Assembly (NCBI GenBank): GCA_021795795.1
Contig: JAJYPA010000176.1
Location: 7,041 to 14,070 of the forward strand
DNA from: Pseudomonadota bacterium
Lineage (GTDB): Bacteria > Pseudomonadota > Gammaproteobacteria > Halothiobacillales > Halothiobacillaceae
Length of the DNA stretch: 7,030 bases
Reading direction: 5' to 3'
Below the pieces are notes generated by a model, which did no database searches, had not been told where the DNA came from, and was given only the letters and a program-made list of their open reading frames with translations. Position numbers and translations under genes: made by a program. This document shows, in pieces, positions 1 through 6,046 of this stretch (position 1 is the stretch's first letter; every line of letters begins with the position of its first letter).

Positions 1-11
1 ATTGAGTATGC

Positions 12-26
12 GGGGGGGGGGGGGGG
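12..26. repeat. 15-base poly-G homopolymer
   Basis: An uninterrupted run of 15 G follows TATGC and precedes CGAAAG. No recognisable ORF spans it, so nothing shows that it controls a gene by slippage. It could be a real simple repeat, a phase-variable promoter spacer for something left of the window, or an assembly or sequencing artefact. Confidence 0.9.
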
Positions 27-108
27 CGAAAGTTTGCGGTCGTCACCTGAAAAAGTTGCTGGTCAGTGAAATTCGATGCTTAAAGGACGCTATCCAATGC
101 GCTCAGTT

Positions 109-142
109 CCGGGGACTACGGTCAGCTTCGGCCGAACCCCGG
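109..142. repeat. Nested inverted repeat with 10-bp palindrome
   Basis: CCGGGG (109-114) pairs perfectly with CCCCGG (137-142). The right half of the enclosed segment is the perfect palindrome TTCGGCCGAA (127-136). It may form a hairpin. There is no T-run after it, so it is not a typical terminator. Its role is unknown. Confidence 0.5.
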
Positions 143-210
143 TAGCTCGTATAGCCATCACCGAATGTCCGATTATCGCCGATACTACTCCTCCTCAAGC
201 TGCACGGAAA

Positions 211-239
211 GGTCAGCTTCCGCTGCCCTGCCGTCGTTG
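211..239 (+). repeat. Degenerate repeat, copy 1
   Basis: This segment matches 6679-6707 at 24 of 29 positions by eye, including the shared 13-mer GCTTCCGCTGCCC. Both copies lie in non-coding DNA in the same orientation, one near each end of the window. They could be copies of a dispersed intergenic repeat or remnants of one mobile element. They are too diverged and too short to be called attachment sites. Confidence 0.4.
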
Positions 240-434
240 AGCCCTAGTGGTCGGCAGCAGACTGGAAGGGGACGTCCCGCTGTTTATTCGCTCATGCGCC
301 AATGAATAAGCAGGATTCGGGATGTGGCGAAGATTGTAGCCCGCGAGCCCGGCAGCAGTAGGGTAGGCCGGGACGCGAGTACCTTTAAGCCCATATACAA
401 AAAGACCTATCACCTAAAGATTAGGCGCTTCGGT

Positions 435-764
435 TTACCAAGTAAGAACTCGGCCAGCCGCGACTAAAGAAAGTAACGCTGCACTGTGGGTGAGAAGCGG
501 AATGGGCTTGCTCAGATAATCGGCCGTCATGCCTAATGAATGCAAATGGTGTGTCTGGCAGGTAATGTGACAGAAACTCCAGTGAAATCCCTCTTTGGCG
601 AAGGTGGCCCGTAGGCGATCCAGCGATTCGGGGTCGCTCCGTCCGTAGGACGCCAGCGCAAACAGCGAACTGGCCGTCTCCGGGTTGTGTCGCGCCTCGA
701 TGATAGCCTCGTCAATGGCTTGGCGCACGCCAGGGTAGCCGAAACCCGCTTGGCAGGTTAACAT
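435..764 (-). CDS. Hypothetical protein, divergent from the resolvase
   Basis: An ORF of 109 codons from the ATG at 764 (a TTG at 773 is also in frame) to a stop at 435. I do not recognise a family. The first 70 or so codons use many G/C third bases, as the resolvase does, with a run of acidic and arginine-rich sequence (AIDEAIIEARHNPET) that could be helical. The tail after about codon 75 has a different composition and may be read-through into non-coding DNA, so this could be a 3'-truncated gene. No clear Shine-Dalgarno sequence precedes either start. It faces away from the resolvase, with a 33-base gap to the resolvase ATG. A chance frame in GC-rich DNA is possible. Confidence 0.35.
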   Translation of the reverse strand: MLTCQAGFGYPGVRQAIDEAIIEARHNPETASSLFALASYGRSDPESLDRLRATFAKEGFHWSFCHITCQTHHLHSLGMTADYLSKPIPLLTHSAALLSLVAAGRVLTW

Positions 765-797
765 TCCCGTCAAGCTTTCAACGTCCTGGTTGTGTCA

Positions 798-1373
798 ATG
801 AATCAGCGGATCGGCTACGCGCGGGTCTCTACGGAGGACCAGCATCTGGACCTGCAGCGCGACGCGCTCCAGCAAGCAGGTTGCCGCGTCGTCTATGAGG
901 AAGCGGCAAGCGGCAGGAACAACGCGCGCTCGGAGCTTGAGCAATGCCGGAGGGCCCTGCGCAACGGCGATACGCTGGTGGTGTGGCGGCTTGATCGGCT
1001 GGGCCGAAGCCTGCCGGACCTGGTGCAGATCGTGGTCGAGCTGGAGCACTCGGGCGTCGGCCTCGAGAGCCTGACCGAGAAGATCGAAACGAACAGCACG
1101 GCGGGCAAGCTGGTTTTTCACGTCTTCACTGCCCTCGCGGAGTTCGAGCGCAGCCTGATCCGAGAGTGCACCCATGCCGGGCTCGGCGCAGCGCGTGCCC
1201 GAGGCCGCTCAGGCGGTCGCAAGCCCAAACTGGGTGGGGGGAGGCAGGCACAGGAGATCAAGGCGCTCTTGCGTGACCCCGACATCCAGGTGGCGGACGT
1301 GGCGCGACGTTACGGCGTCTCTCGAACCACGCTTTACAAGCATGTCGGCGTCATTGCCCCGCGCCACCCATGA
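798..1373 (+). CDS. tnpR: Tn3-family serine resolvase/invertase
   Basis: A 191-residue site-specific recombinase of the serine resolvase/invertase family, which cuts and rejoins DNA at paired sites through a covalent serine-DNA intermediate. The catalytic domain opens with GYARVSTEDQ, giving Ser11 as nucleophile and Arg9 beside it. The WRLDRLGRS motif carries the active-site arginines Arg67 and Arg70. The SLTEKIET...GKLVFHVFTALAEFER block (91-118) is typical of the dimer-forming region. A C-terminal helix-turn-helix lies near 163-183 (VADVARRYGVSRTTLYKHV). Length is normal for the family (about 180-200). I chose the ATG at 798; a GTG at 792 is also in frame and neither has a good Shine-Dalgarno sequence. 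No transposase is present in the window, so it is either a separated part of a Tn3-like element or a stand-alone resolvase. Symbol by family resemblance. Confidence 0.9.
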   Translation: MNQRIGYARVSTEDQHLDLQRDALQQAGCRVVYEEAASGRNNARSELEQCRRALRNGDTLVVWRLDRLGRSLPDLVQIVVELEHSGVGLESLTEKIETNSTAGKLVFHVFTALAEFERSLIRECTHAGLGAARARGRSGGRKPKLGGGRQAQEIKALLRDPDIQVADVARRYGVSRTTLYKHVGVIAPRHP

Positions 1374-1411
1374 CCGTTGTTGCGCATAGCCGAGCCCAAG
1401 GAACCAAAAGA

Positions 1412-1684
1412 ATGCTGCGTCGAAGACCACATTGAGCATCGAAAAAACCCTTTTCGCCGCCGCTGACAAGATGCGCGGCGCGATGGACGCCGGTGAATAC
1501 AAGCACATCGCGCTTGGCCTGCTGTTCCTGCGTTATGTCTCCGAAGCCTTTGTGCGGCGACATGCGTTGATCGCCAAGGAATCGGTGATCCTGAAGACCG
1601 TGACGAGTACTTGTCCAAAAACACCTTCGTCGTGCCGCCCGCTGGTCCGCGCTTGCTGCCCAGTCGAAGGATGCTCGGATCATC
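1412..1684 (+). pseudogene. hsdM: Truncated, frameshifted hsdM (type I R-M methyltransferase)
   Basis: This is the remains of the N-terminal domain of a type I restriction-modification DNA methyltransferase subunit, usually about 500 residues. From 1432 the frame reads FAAADKMRGAMDAGEYKHIA then LGLLFLRYVSEAF, matching the family's N-terminal helical domain. After about 1580 the match continues in another frame from 1587 (DPEDRDEYLSKNTFVVPP), and from 1643 in a third (WSALAAQSKDARII, ending at 1684). Homology then stops: no SAM-binding motif, NPPF motif, hsdS or hsdR follows. An AAGGAA at 1398-1403 is well placed for an ATG at 1412, but that frame stops at 1435, so another single-base loss near the start is likely. 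The gene cannot make methyltransferase. It lies 38 bases after the resolvase and 85 bases before the RT operon. Confidence 0.85.
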
Positions 1685-1703
1685 GCGTTTCAATGGTGCA
1701 GTC

Positions 1704-1731
1704 AGGCTCGATGTTGCACGGTATTGAGCCT
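1704..1731. repeat. Inverted repeat upstream of drt3a
   Basis: AGGCTC (1704-1709) and GAGCCT (1726-1731) are a perfect 6-bp inverted repeat with a 16-base spacer containing TTGCAC. It sits 38 bases before the first RT gene, in the only intergenic space where a promoter for the operon could lie. TTGCAC (1714-1719) could serve as a -35 box, but I find no good -10 at the right distance. It may be a regulator site or leader hairpin; this is inference. Confidence 0.3.
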
Positions 1732-1769
1732 AGCCATCCAACTGAATCAAATGGAATGAATCGCCAGTG

Positions 1770-3116
1770 ATGCTCGACCAGATGTTCACCACGGAGAACT
1801 TCCGTCGCATCTATGATGACGAGAACCGCAAGGGTGTCGACTTGGCAACCCGCTTTTTCCCGACTCTCGAACCGATCACGCTCGCTGTGCGCGACAAGGT
1901 GAAGGACATTCGTGATCTACGGAAAGTCGAAGCCACACTGACTGCTGACGATTTCGAGAAGCAGATGCTTGCGTTGAAGGCTGAACTGGTTGCCTTGAAA
2001 GCAGATAAGTCATCTGCTATCGATGACCTGATGGATGACATCAGCCAGAAGATTCTCAAGCCAAGCTTCAAGATCGACCTTTCCCAAAAGACCGGGCCGA
2101 AGGGAAAGCCGGTTTTCTGCATCGACGCGGAGCCTGAGGCCTTTTTCGTCATCAAGCAGCTCCAACGTAACATCCATCGCATCTACGGTGTTAAACAGGC
2201 TAACCGTCACGACTTGGTCTGCCAGCTTCGCGACATGCTCGGCAGCAAGTTTCCTTTCGAGCTGGTCCGCACCGACATCTCATCATTTTATGAGAGCATC
2301 GACCGCAAGCGCTTGGTCGAAAAGCTGGATCGCGACCAGTTATTGAGCCCCGCGTCAAAGAAATACATCAAGCAGGTGCTGAACTCATACTGCGTGATCT
2401 CCGGTACCACGACCGGCATTCCCCGGGGCGTTGGCATCAGCGCATATCTGGCTGAGCTGTATCTAACACCTGTGGACAAGAAGATACGGGCGATCCCCGG
2501 CTTGGTCCTATATTGCCGGTTTGTCGATGACATTGTGGCCGTGTTTGCGCGACCGCCAATTGGCAAGAACCTTGGCTCGTTCAAGGACATGATCATCGCG
2601 ATCTTCGGCGACAACGGGCTTACGCACAACGCGGTCAAAACCTCTGAATTCAAGCTGGCCGACACCGATCCGAAGAAGTTTGAGTATCTGGGTTATCGCT
2701 TCCTCCTCAAACCGGGACAGTTTGAAATTAGCCCGAGCGCAGCGAAAGTGGCGAAATATCGTGCGCGGATGGATGCCGCGTTCGCGGACTATTGGCAGGA
2801 GAAGCCGGTTAACTCGAAGGGTGCATTCAGAAAGCTGGTCGGCCGCATAAAATACCTGACGGGCAATACCCGCCTTTCCAACAGCAAGTCATGCGCGGTC
2901 ACCGGCATATACTTCAACAATTCGATCGTGACCGACTTGTCGAGCTTCGAACTGCTCGATAAGCGGCTTAAGACCCGCATCGCGGAACTCAAGCGGTCCA
3001 GCCTGCAAAAGCAGTTGAAAAAGCTCAAATTCACCACCGGCTTTGAGCAACGCCGGTATCATGATTTCAGTACGAGAGAGTTACAGATGATCGTGAGGGC
3101 CTGGAAACATGGCTAA
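1770..3116 (+). CDS. drt3a: Defence-associated reverse transcriptase Drt3a (UG3-like)
   Basis: A 448-residue reverse transcriptase, the first of two in tandem. In DRT3 systems this subunit copies an AC-rich template in the partner ncRNA to make poly(GT). RT motifs occur in order: motif A RTDISSFYESI with catalytic Asp169; motif B GIPRGVGISAYLAEL (about 216-230); motif C CRFVDDIVAVF with Asp253 and Asp254; a motif D-like NGLTHNAVKT, then FEYLGYRF (304-311). The N-terminal 100 residues are charged and helical; the C-terminal 110 are basic and end in KQLKKLKF-type sequence that could bind RNA. There is no fused nuclease, maturase or protease domain. The tandem partner argues against a retron or group II intron RT. 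I chose the ATG at 1770; a GTG at 1767 and an ATG at 1782 are also in frame. The upstream GGAA (1753-1756) is a weak Shine-Dalgarno site. The symbol rests on architecture and motifs, not on a search. Confidence 0.85.
   Translation: MLDQMFTTENFRRIYDDENRKGVDLATRFFPTLEPITLAVRDKVKDIRDLRKVEATLTADDFEKQMLALKAELVALKADKSSAIDDLMDDISQKILKPSFKIDLSQKTGPKGKPVFCIDAEPEAFFVIKQLQRNIHRIYGVKQANRHDLVCQLRDMLGSKFPFELVRTDISSFYESIDRKRLVEKLDRDQLLSPASKKYIKQVLNSYCVISGTTTGIPRGVGISAYLAELYLTPVDKKIRAIPGLVLYCRFVDDIVAVFARPPIGKNLGSFKDMIIAIFGDNGLTHNAVKTSEFKLADTDPKKFEYLGYRFLLKPGQFEISPSAAKVAKYRARMDAAFADYWQEKPVNSKGAFRKLVGRIKYLTGNTRLSNSKSCAVTGIYFNNSIVTDLSSFELLDKRLKTRIAELKRSSLQKQLKKLKFTTGFEQRRYHDFSTRELQMIVRAWKHG
3095..3099 (+). promoter_or_regulatory. 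Ribosome binding site of drt3b inside drt3a
   Basis: GAGGG lies 9 bases before the ATG at 3109 and inside the last codons of drt3a. Together with the 8-base gene overlap it supports the 3109 start and suggests translational coupling, which would keep the two RTs in fixed proportion. Confidence 0.65.
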
Positions 3117-5178
3117 GCGGCGCGTCTCGCTCACTAACAGGAAGCAAAGGTCCGTGCTGACTGACATGCTACCGTTCGAGGTGCCTCCGACATTCTCCAA
3201 TCGGGGCTATTATCGCTTCTTGAGAAACAACAGCATCGAGATCGAAAAGGGCAAGGTGCGTTGGATTTGCGAGACGACCGATCTCGACCAGACGATGCGG
3301 CTACTGTTTGGAGTCGCCCCCGAGGCCGAGATCGCGACTGAGGCTGTGACCGAATGGGGCAAGCAGAAAACCCGCCGCTCCGTGCCCATCAAAAGATGCG
3401 AGATGGCGACCATACCTTTCAATTTCCGTGTTGCTCATAATCTTGATGGACGCACACTGAGCGTCGTACATCCGCGCAATCAGGTTGACGTGGCGAGCTT
3501 CTACGCAACGCACAGCGCGCTGATCATATACCACACGTCTGTCAGCGAGTTTTCGATACGCCGACCGGTGTCGGTGTCGCGCTACGCTTACTTCAAGGAC
3601 AAGCTCCATGAAGAGCGCATGGACGCCGTTGCAGGGGTGGAGGAGGAAGACCGGGAGTACGAGCAGCTCGGCTCCTATTTCGTCTACCGGAAATACCGGA
3701 ACATCCATCGCTTTTTTGAATCGTATAAATATCACCGCAGCGAGAAGAAATACGATGCGATGGTGCAGCTCGATGTGAGCAAGTGCTTTGATAGCATCTA
3801 CACTCACTCGATGCCCTGGGCCGTCCTAGGCAAGAATCAGACAAAATTCAATCTGGAAGTATCGAAGGCTACCTTCGGGGGGCGGTTTGATGCCCTTATG
3901 CAAAACCTGAATCATAAAGAGACCAACGGCATCGTTATAGGTCCGGAGTTTTCTCGGATCTTCGCTGAAATCATTTTGCAGTCGGTCGATGCTGAACTGA
4001 TCAAACAATTGACCGAAGTAAATCTGACCCACAAGGTCGATTATGAAATTTTCCGGTATGTTGATGACTTCTTCGTTTTTTACAACGAGGAGTCCACGCA
4101 GTTAAAGATAATCGAGACGCTCCAGGAGATTCTCAAGTCCAAAAAGCTAAGCCTCAACACGGCAAAGATCAAGCATTATCAAAAGCCGATCATCACTGAA
4201 ATTACGATGGCCAAAGAGCGCATCTCTAACCTTCTGAACAACGAGATCGATCCGGTGTGCGAGGATGAGTCGTTGGCCGATTTCTCCAAGCCGCCCAAGC
4301 AGAACCTGGTCTGCGCCATAAACGCGAACCGTCTGATCATCCGGTACAAGTCCGCCATCAAGGAGGCAGGCGTCACCTATGGTGATCTGCTTAATTACAC
4401 CTTCGCCATAGCCGAGAATAAGATCGAGAAGCTCTTCAAAGCCTATGTTGCGAGCGACAAGTCAGATCGTGATCGTAAGCGCCTCTCCAATGCCATGCTC
4501 GCGATCATAGAGTTTGCTTTTTTTGCGTACTCGGCGAGCCCGAAGGTCAATCACACAATCCGCCTCTGCCGGCTGATTGCGAGCTCCGTGGACTTCCTGC
4601 ATGCGCAGGGCCTGCCATTCGAGGTGAAACACCTGCTGTTTAAGTACGTCCACGACAACGTGATGCAGCAGCTCGAAAAGAATACGATGAGCGCTCATCG
4701 CGAGGTCGAGAGCCTCTATCTGCTCATTTCCCTATTGCAGATCGGTCGGGAATATTGGTTGCCGGTTTTCGTCCTTCTCCGTCATTTCTTGATCGAGGAG
4801 GATAAAGTCACAGGTGATTATGTTCGCCCGGTGGGCTTCATGAGCCACTTTTCGATCACGACCCTTCTGTCCTACATAAAAGACAAGGTTCGCTATACGA
4901 AGTTGAAGGCCTTCGTGGAGGCCCACATCATCGCAAAACTCGAATATATGAAGCCCCACTGCCCGAATGACGCCGAGACGCTGATCTTGCTGCTCGATCT
5001 CGTGGTTTGTCCTTACATCAGCTCCGCCACAAAGGACAGCATAGGGCAGATTTTTGGCTTGGATGCAGCTGGCCTCTCGTCTGTTCAGTCCTCCAACGAT
5101 CAATGGTTTACCGCCTGGGGAGATAAATTCAATCTCGGGAAAGAGCTGGACGCGAAGCGCAGCCGCGAGGTATATTAA
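3109..5178 (+). CDS. drt3b: Defence-associated reverse transcriptase Drt3b (UG8-like)
   Basis: A 689-residue protein with a second, diverged RT domain. In DRT3 this subunit makes the poly(AC) strand that complements the Drt3a product, reportedly without a nucleic acid template. Visible motifs: N-terminal LPFEVPPTFSNRGYYRFL (21-38); motif A VQLDVSKCFDSIY with Asp222; a motif B-like IGPEFSRIFAEI (277-288), in which the usual small residues are replaced by Pro-Glu-Phe; motif C FRYVDDFFVFY with Asp319 and Asp320; motif D-like KKLSLNTAKIKHY (345-357). After about residue 400 follows some 290 residues of mainly helical sequence without a fold I recognise. This long C-terminal part is the main difference from retron or group II intron RTs. 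The gene overlaps drt3a by 8 bases and ends 4 bases before the candidate ncRNA, so all three are probably one unit. Both catalytic centres look intact. Confidence 0.85.
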   Translation: MAKRRVSLTNRKQRSVLTDMLPFEVPPTFSNRGYYRFLRNNSIEIEKGKVRWICETTDLDQTMRLLFGVAPEAEIATEAVTEWGKQKTRRSVPIKRCEMATIPFNFRVAHNLDGRTLSVVHPRNQVDVASFYATHSALIIYHTSVSEFSIRRPVSVSRYAYFKDKLHEERMDAVAGVEEEDREYEQLGSYFVYRKYRNIHRFFESYKYHRSEKKYDAMVQLDVSKCFDSIYTHSMPWAVLGKNQTKFNLEVSKATFGGRFDALMQNLNHKETNGIVIGPEFSRIFAEIILQSVDAELIKQLTEVNLTHKVDYEIFRYVDDFFVFYNEESTQLKIIETLQEILKSKKLSLNTAKIKHYQKPIITEITMAKERISNLLNNEIDPVCEDESLADFSKPPKQNLVCAINANRLIIRYKSAIKEAGVTYGDLLNYTFAIAENKIEKLFKAYVASDKSDRDRKRLSNAMLAIIEFAFFAYSASPKVNHTIRLCRLIASSVDFLHAQGLPFEVKHLLFKYVHDNVMQQLEKNTMSAHREVESLYLLISLLQIGREYWLPVFVLLRHFLIEEDKVTGDYVRPVGFMSHFSITTLLSYIKDKVRYTKLKAFVEAHIIAKLEYMKPHCPNDAETLILLLDLVVCPYISSATKDSIGQIFGLDAAGLSSVQSSNDQWFTAWGDKFNLGKELDAKRSREVY

Positions 5179-5218
5179 CTTCGGCGCTCCGCTTTACCCT
5201 TAATGGCTGTTGGCAGCC

Positions 5219-5226
5219 CACACACA
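5219..5226 (+). other. Putative reverse-transcription template CACACACA
   Basis: This eight-base stretch lies directly 3' of hairpin P2 and directly 5' of the P1 closing strand, so the model leaves it unpaired. Its complement is TGTGTGTG. An alternating template of this size would allow a polymerase to slip back by two bases and extend repeatedly. The template role is inferred from the known DRT3 mechanism. Confidence 0.65.
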
Positions 5227-5264
5227 AGCGCCCACTCTTCCCCTATATCAATTGGGGGTTGGGT

Positions 5265-5294
5265 AATTAGACGGTAGGAGCGGGCCGTCTTATT
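5265..5294 (+). terminator. Hairpin P4, possible 3' end of the ncRNA
   Basis: AATTAGACGG (5265-5274) pairs with CCGTCTTATT (5285-5294) with one mismatch. The 3' arm ends in TCTTATT, which is T-rich but has no proper T-run, so termination here is only possible. The loop contains GGAGCG (5277-5282), complementary to CGCTCC (5185-5190), which partly overlaps the P1 arm. Confidence 0.35.
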
Positions 5295-5479
5295 CATTCG
5301 TCGTGATCGCGTCCGGTTGTGCCTACGCTTTCTCGTCTTTCGATCCATTGGCATCGCCTTCTAGGCAGCCTGAATTTTCTTTTCCCAGACCCCAGAGAAC
5401 GGTGCGAAAGTGAAATGTACGCCGTCCAGACCGTCCCAGAGCAAGAACTTCAGACGGTCACCGCTTACCTTGCGCCCGT

Positions 5480-5503
5480 GGTGAGCCTGTCGCCATGCTC
5501 ACC
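5480..5503 (+). repeat. 7-bp inverted repeat with alternative partner
   Basis: GGTGAGC (5480-5486) pairs with GCTCACC (5497-5503) over a 10-base loop. A second GCTCAC at 5509-5514 could replace the 3' arm, giving two mutually exclusive hairpins. No T-run follows. It could be the downstream end of the operon transcript or a remnant site. Confidence 0.4.
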
Positions 5504-5653
5504 TTGGTGCTCACGAGTATATTGAGCATAGACGAGTTTCGTGCGGAGGAGTCCTGATATTGGCTGTCGGAGCCGTATGCACAACAGGCTTCAAACCGCG
5601 CTCAGTGGTGCAGTCGTCTTCTCAAAATGACAAAGTGTCCAGAAACGCAAGTA

Positions 5654-5676
5654 TTCAGAAAACGACGTCATCTGAA
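5654..5676. promoter_or_regulatory. Operator-like inverted repeat upstream of a small gene
   Basis: TTCAGA and TCTGAA are perfect inverted arms 11 bases apart, with the palindrome GACGTC between them. The site lies about 75 bases before the small gene at 5750. A regulator site is plausible by position only. A TTGAAA (5691-5696) followed at about 18 bases by TATCCA (5715-5720) is a weak promoter candidate for that gene. Confidence 0.25.
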
Positions 5677-5749
5677 CAAATAAGATACCCTTGAAATCAC
5701 ATCAATGATCCCCATATCCATATCTCACAACTGTGTTGAGAGGTGTCAA

Positions 5750-6001
5750 ATGGGTATGATGAGTCCAGTGTTTCGCGAGATAAACTACAACCGTATCAAG
5801 ATCTTGAAGGAGAGAAATTTAAGTGACTCAACTGTCGCTGGGATTGTGAGTGATGAAACTGGTGAGGAAGTATCCCCACAAGACATCACGAGTTATTTGA
5901 AGATGAACGCGTTAGCTTCTGATCAAATGCTGGTTTCAAAAGAGACCATGCGGGTGGTAACGAGCAGCGCGGAAGAAGACGGCGAACCTCAACCAGTATG
6001 A
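5750..6001 (+). CDS. Small hypothetical protein (83 aa)
   Basis: I do not recognise the family. The ATG at 5750 is chosen because GAGAGG (5738-5743) lies 6 bases before it; an upstream in-frame ATG at 5705 lacks such a site, and an ATG at 5756 is also possible. The middle of the protein, about residues 12-52 (YNRIKILKERNLSDSTVAGI and onward), looks helical with a short turn and could be a small helix-turn-helix-like domain; residues 72-81 are acidic and probably disordered. There is no signal peptide or membrane segment. Base composition is more AT-rich than in the RT genes, which suggests separate acquisition. It lies 570 bases after drt3b in the same direction, behind several hairpins, so it is probably not part of that operon. 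A DNA-binding role is a guess. Confidence 0.6.
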   Translation: MGMMSPVFREINYNRIKILKERNLSDSTVAGIVSDETGEEVSPQDITSYLKMNALASDQMLVSKETMRVVTSSAEEDGEPQPV

Positions 6002-6012
6002 GAATGGACTTC

Positions 6013-6035
6013 AAGTCCGCCTTCACAGCGGGCTT
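6013..6035 (+). terminator. Possible terminator hairpin after the small gene
   Basis: AAGTCCGC (6013-6020) pairs with GCGGGCTT (6028-6035), eight pairs including one G-T, over a 7-base loop, starting 11 bases after the stop codon. The position and GC-rich stem fit a terminator, but no T-run follows. Confidence 0.4.
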
Positions 6036-6046
6036 GACTGGACAGG

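Larger units (their letters stand above)
1..434. other. Non-coding stretch with short repeats
   Basis: I see no convincing gene here; the only open frames are short and have no recognisable product. The stretch holds a run of 15 G (12-26), a nested inverted repeat at 109-142, and the 10-base direct repeat GGTCAGCTTC at 120-129 and 211-220. The second of these belongs to a segment (211-239) that resembles 6679-6707 near the other end of the window. It reads like a degraded intergenic or mobile-element remnant. Confidence 0.5.
5183..5294 (+). ncRNA. Candidate DRT3 ncRNA with ACACACA template
   Basis: Beginning 4 bases after the drt3b stop, this stretch can fold as follows. Stem P1, GGCGCT (5183-5188) with AGCGCC (5227-5232), encloses a perfect hairpin P2, GGCTG-TTGG-CAGCC (5205-5218), followed at once by the unpaired CACACACA (5219-5226). 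P3 pairs CCCC (5240-5243) with GGGG (5255-5258), with outer CCCA (5231-5234)/TGGG (5260-5263); P3 and P1 compete for two bases. P4 pairs 5265-5274 with 5285-5294 (ten positions, one T-T mismatch) and has a 10-base loop. The ACACACA (5220-5226) is the only ACACAC run I found on this strand, and copying it would give the GT repeats attributed to Drt3a. The true 5' and 3' ends are unknown; the RNA may be processed from the operon transcript and may extend past 5294. Confidence 0.7.
5295..5749. other. Non-coding region with several hairpins
   Basis: I see no gene I can support; a 68-codon frame at 5319-5525 has no ribosome site and no recognisable product. Inverted repeats are present: GACCGTC (5429-5435) with GACGGTC (5453-5459); GGTGAGC (5480-5486) with GCTCACC (5497-5503); GGCT (5562-5565) with AGCC (5571-5574); TTCAGA (5654-5659) with TCTGAA (5671-5676), the last enclosing the palindrome GACGTC (5664-5669). 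The region separates the RT operon from an AT-richer segment. Confidence 0.5.

Noticed and set aside
551..571. res sub-site for the resolvase
   Set aside because: TGTC and TGACA occur close together, but only one such pair is visible, it lies inside an open frame, and the three-sub-site pattern of a res site cannot be made out.
1334..1693. Minus-strand ORFs opposite the resolvase end and hsdM remnant
   Set aside because: They are mirror frames of the plus-strand coding and pseudogene sequence, with no recognisable product of their own.
1770..5178. Retron or group II intron reverse transcriptase
   Set aside because: Two different RTs overlap in one operon. I see no msr-msd-like upstream RNA with long inverted repeats, no maturase or HNH domain, and no group II domain V-like structure next to the genes.
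5319..5525. 68-codon plus-strand ORF after the ncRNA candidate
   Set aside because: No ribosome binding site, GTG start, mixed composition without codon bias, and it crosses inverted repeats that look like RNA structure.
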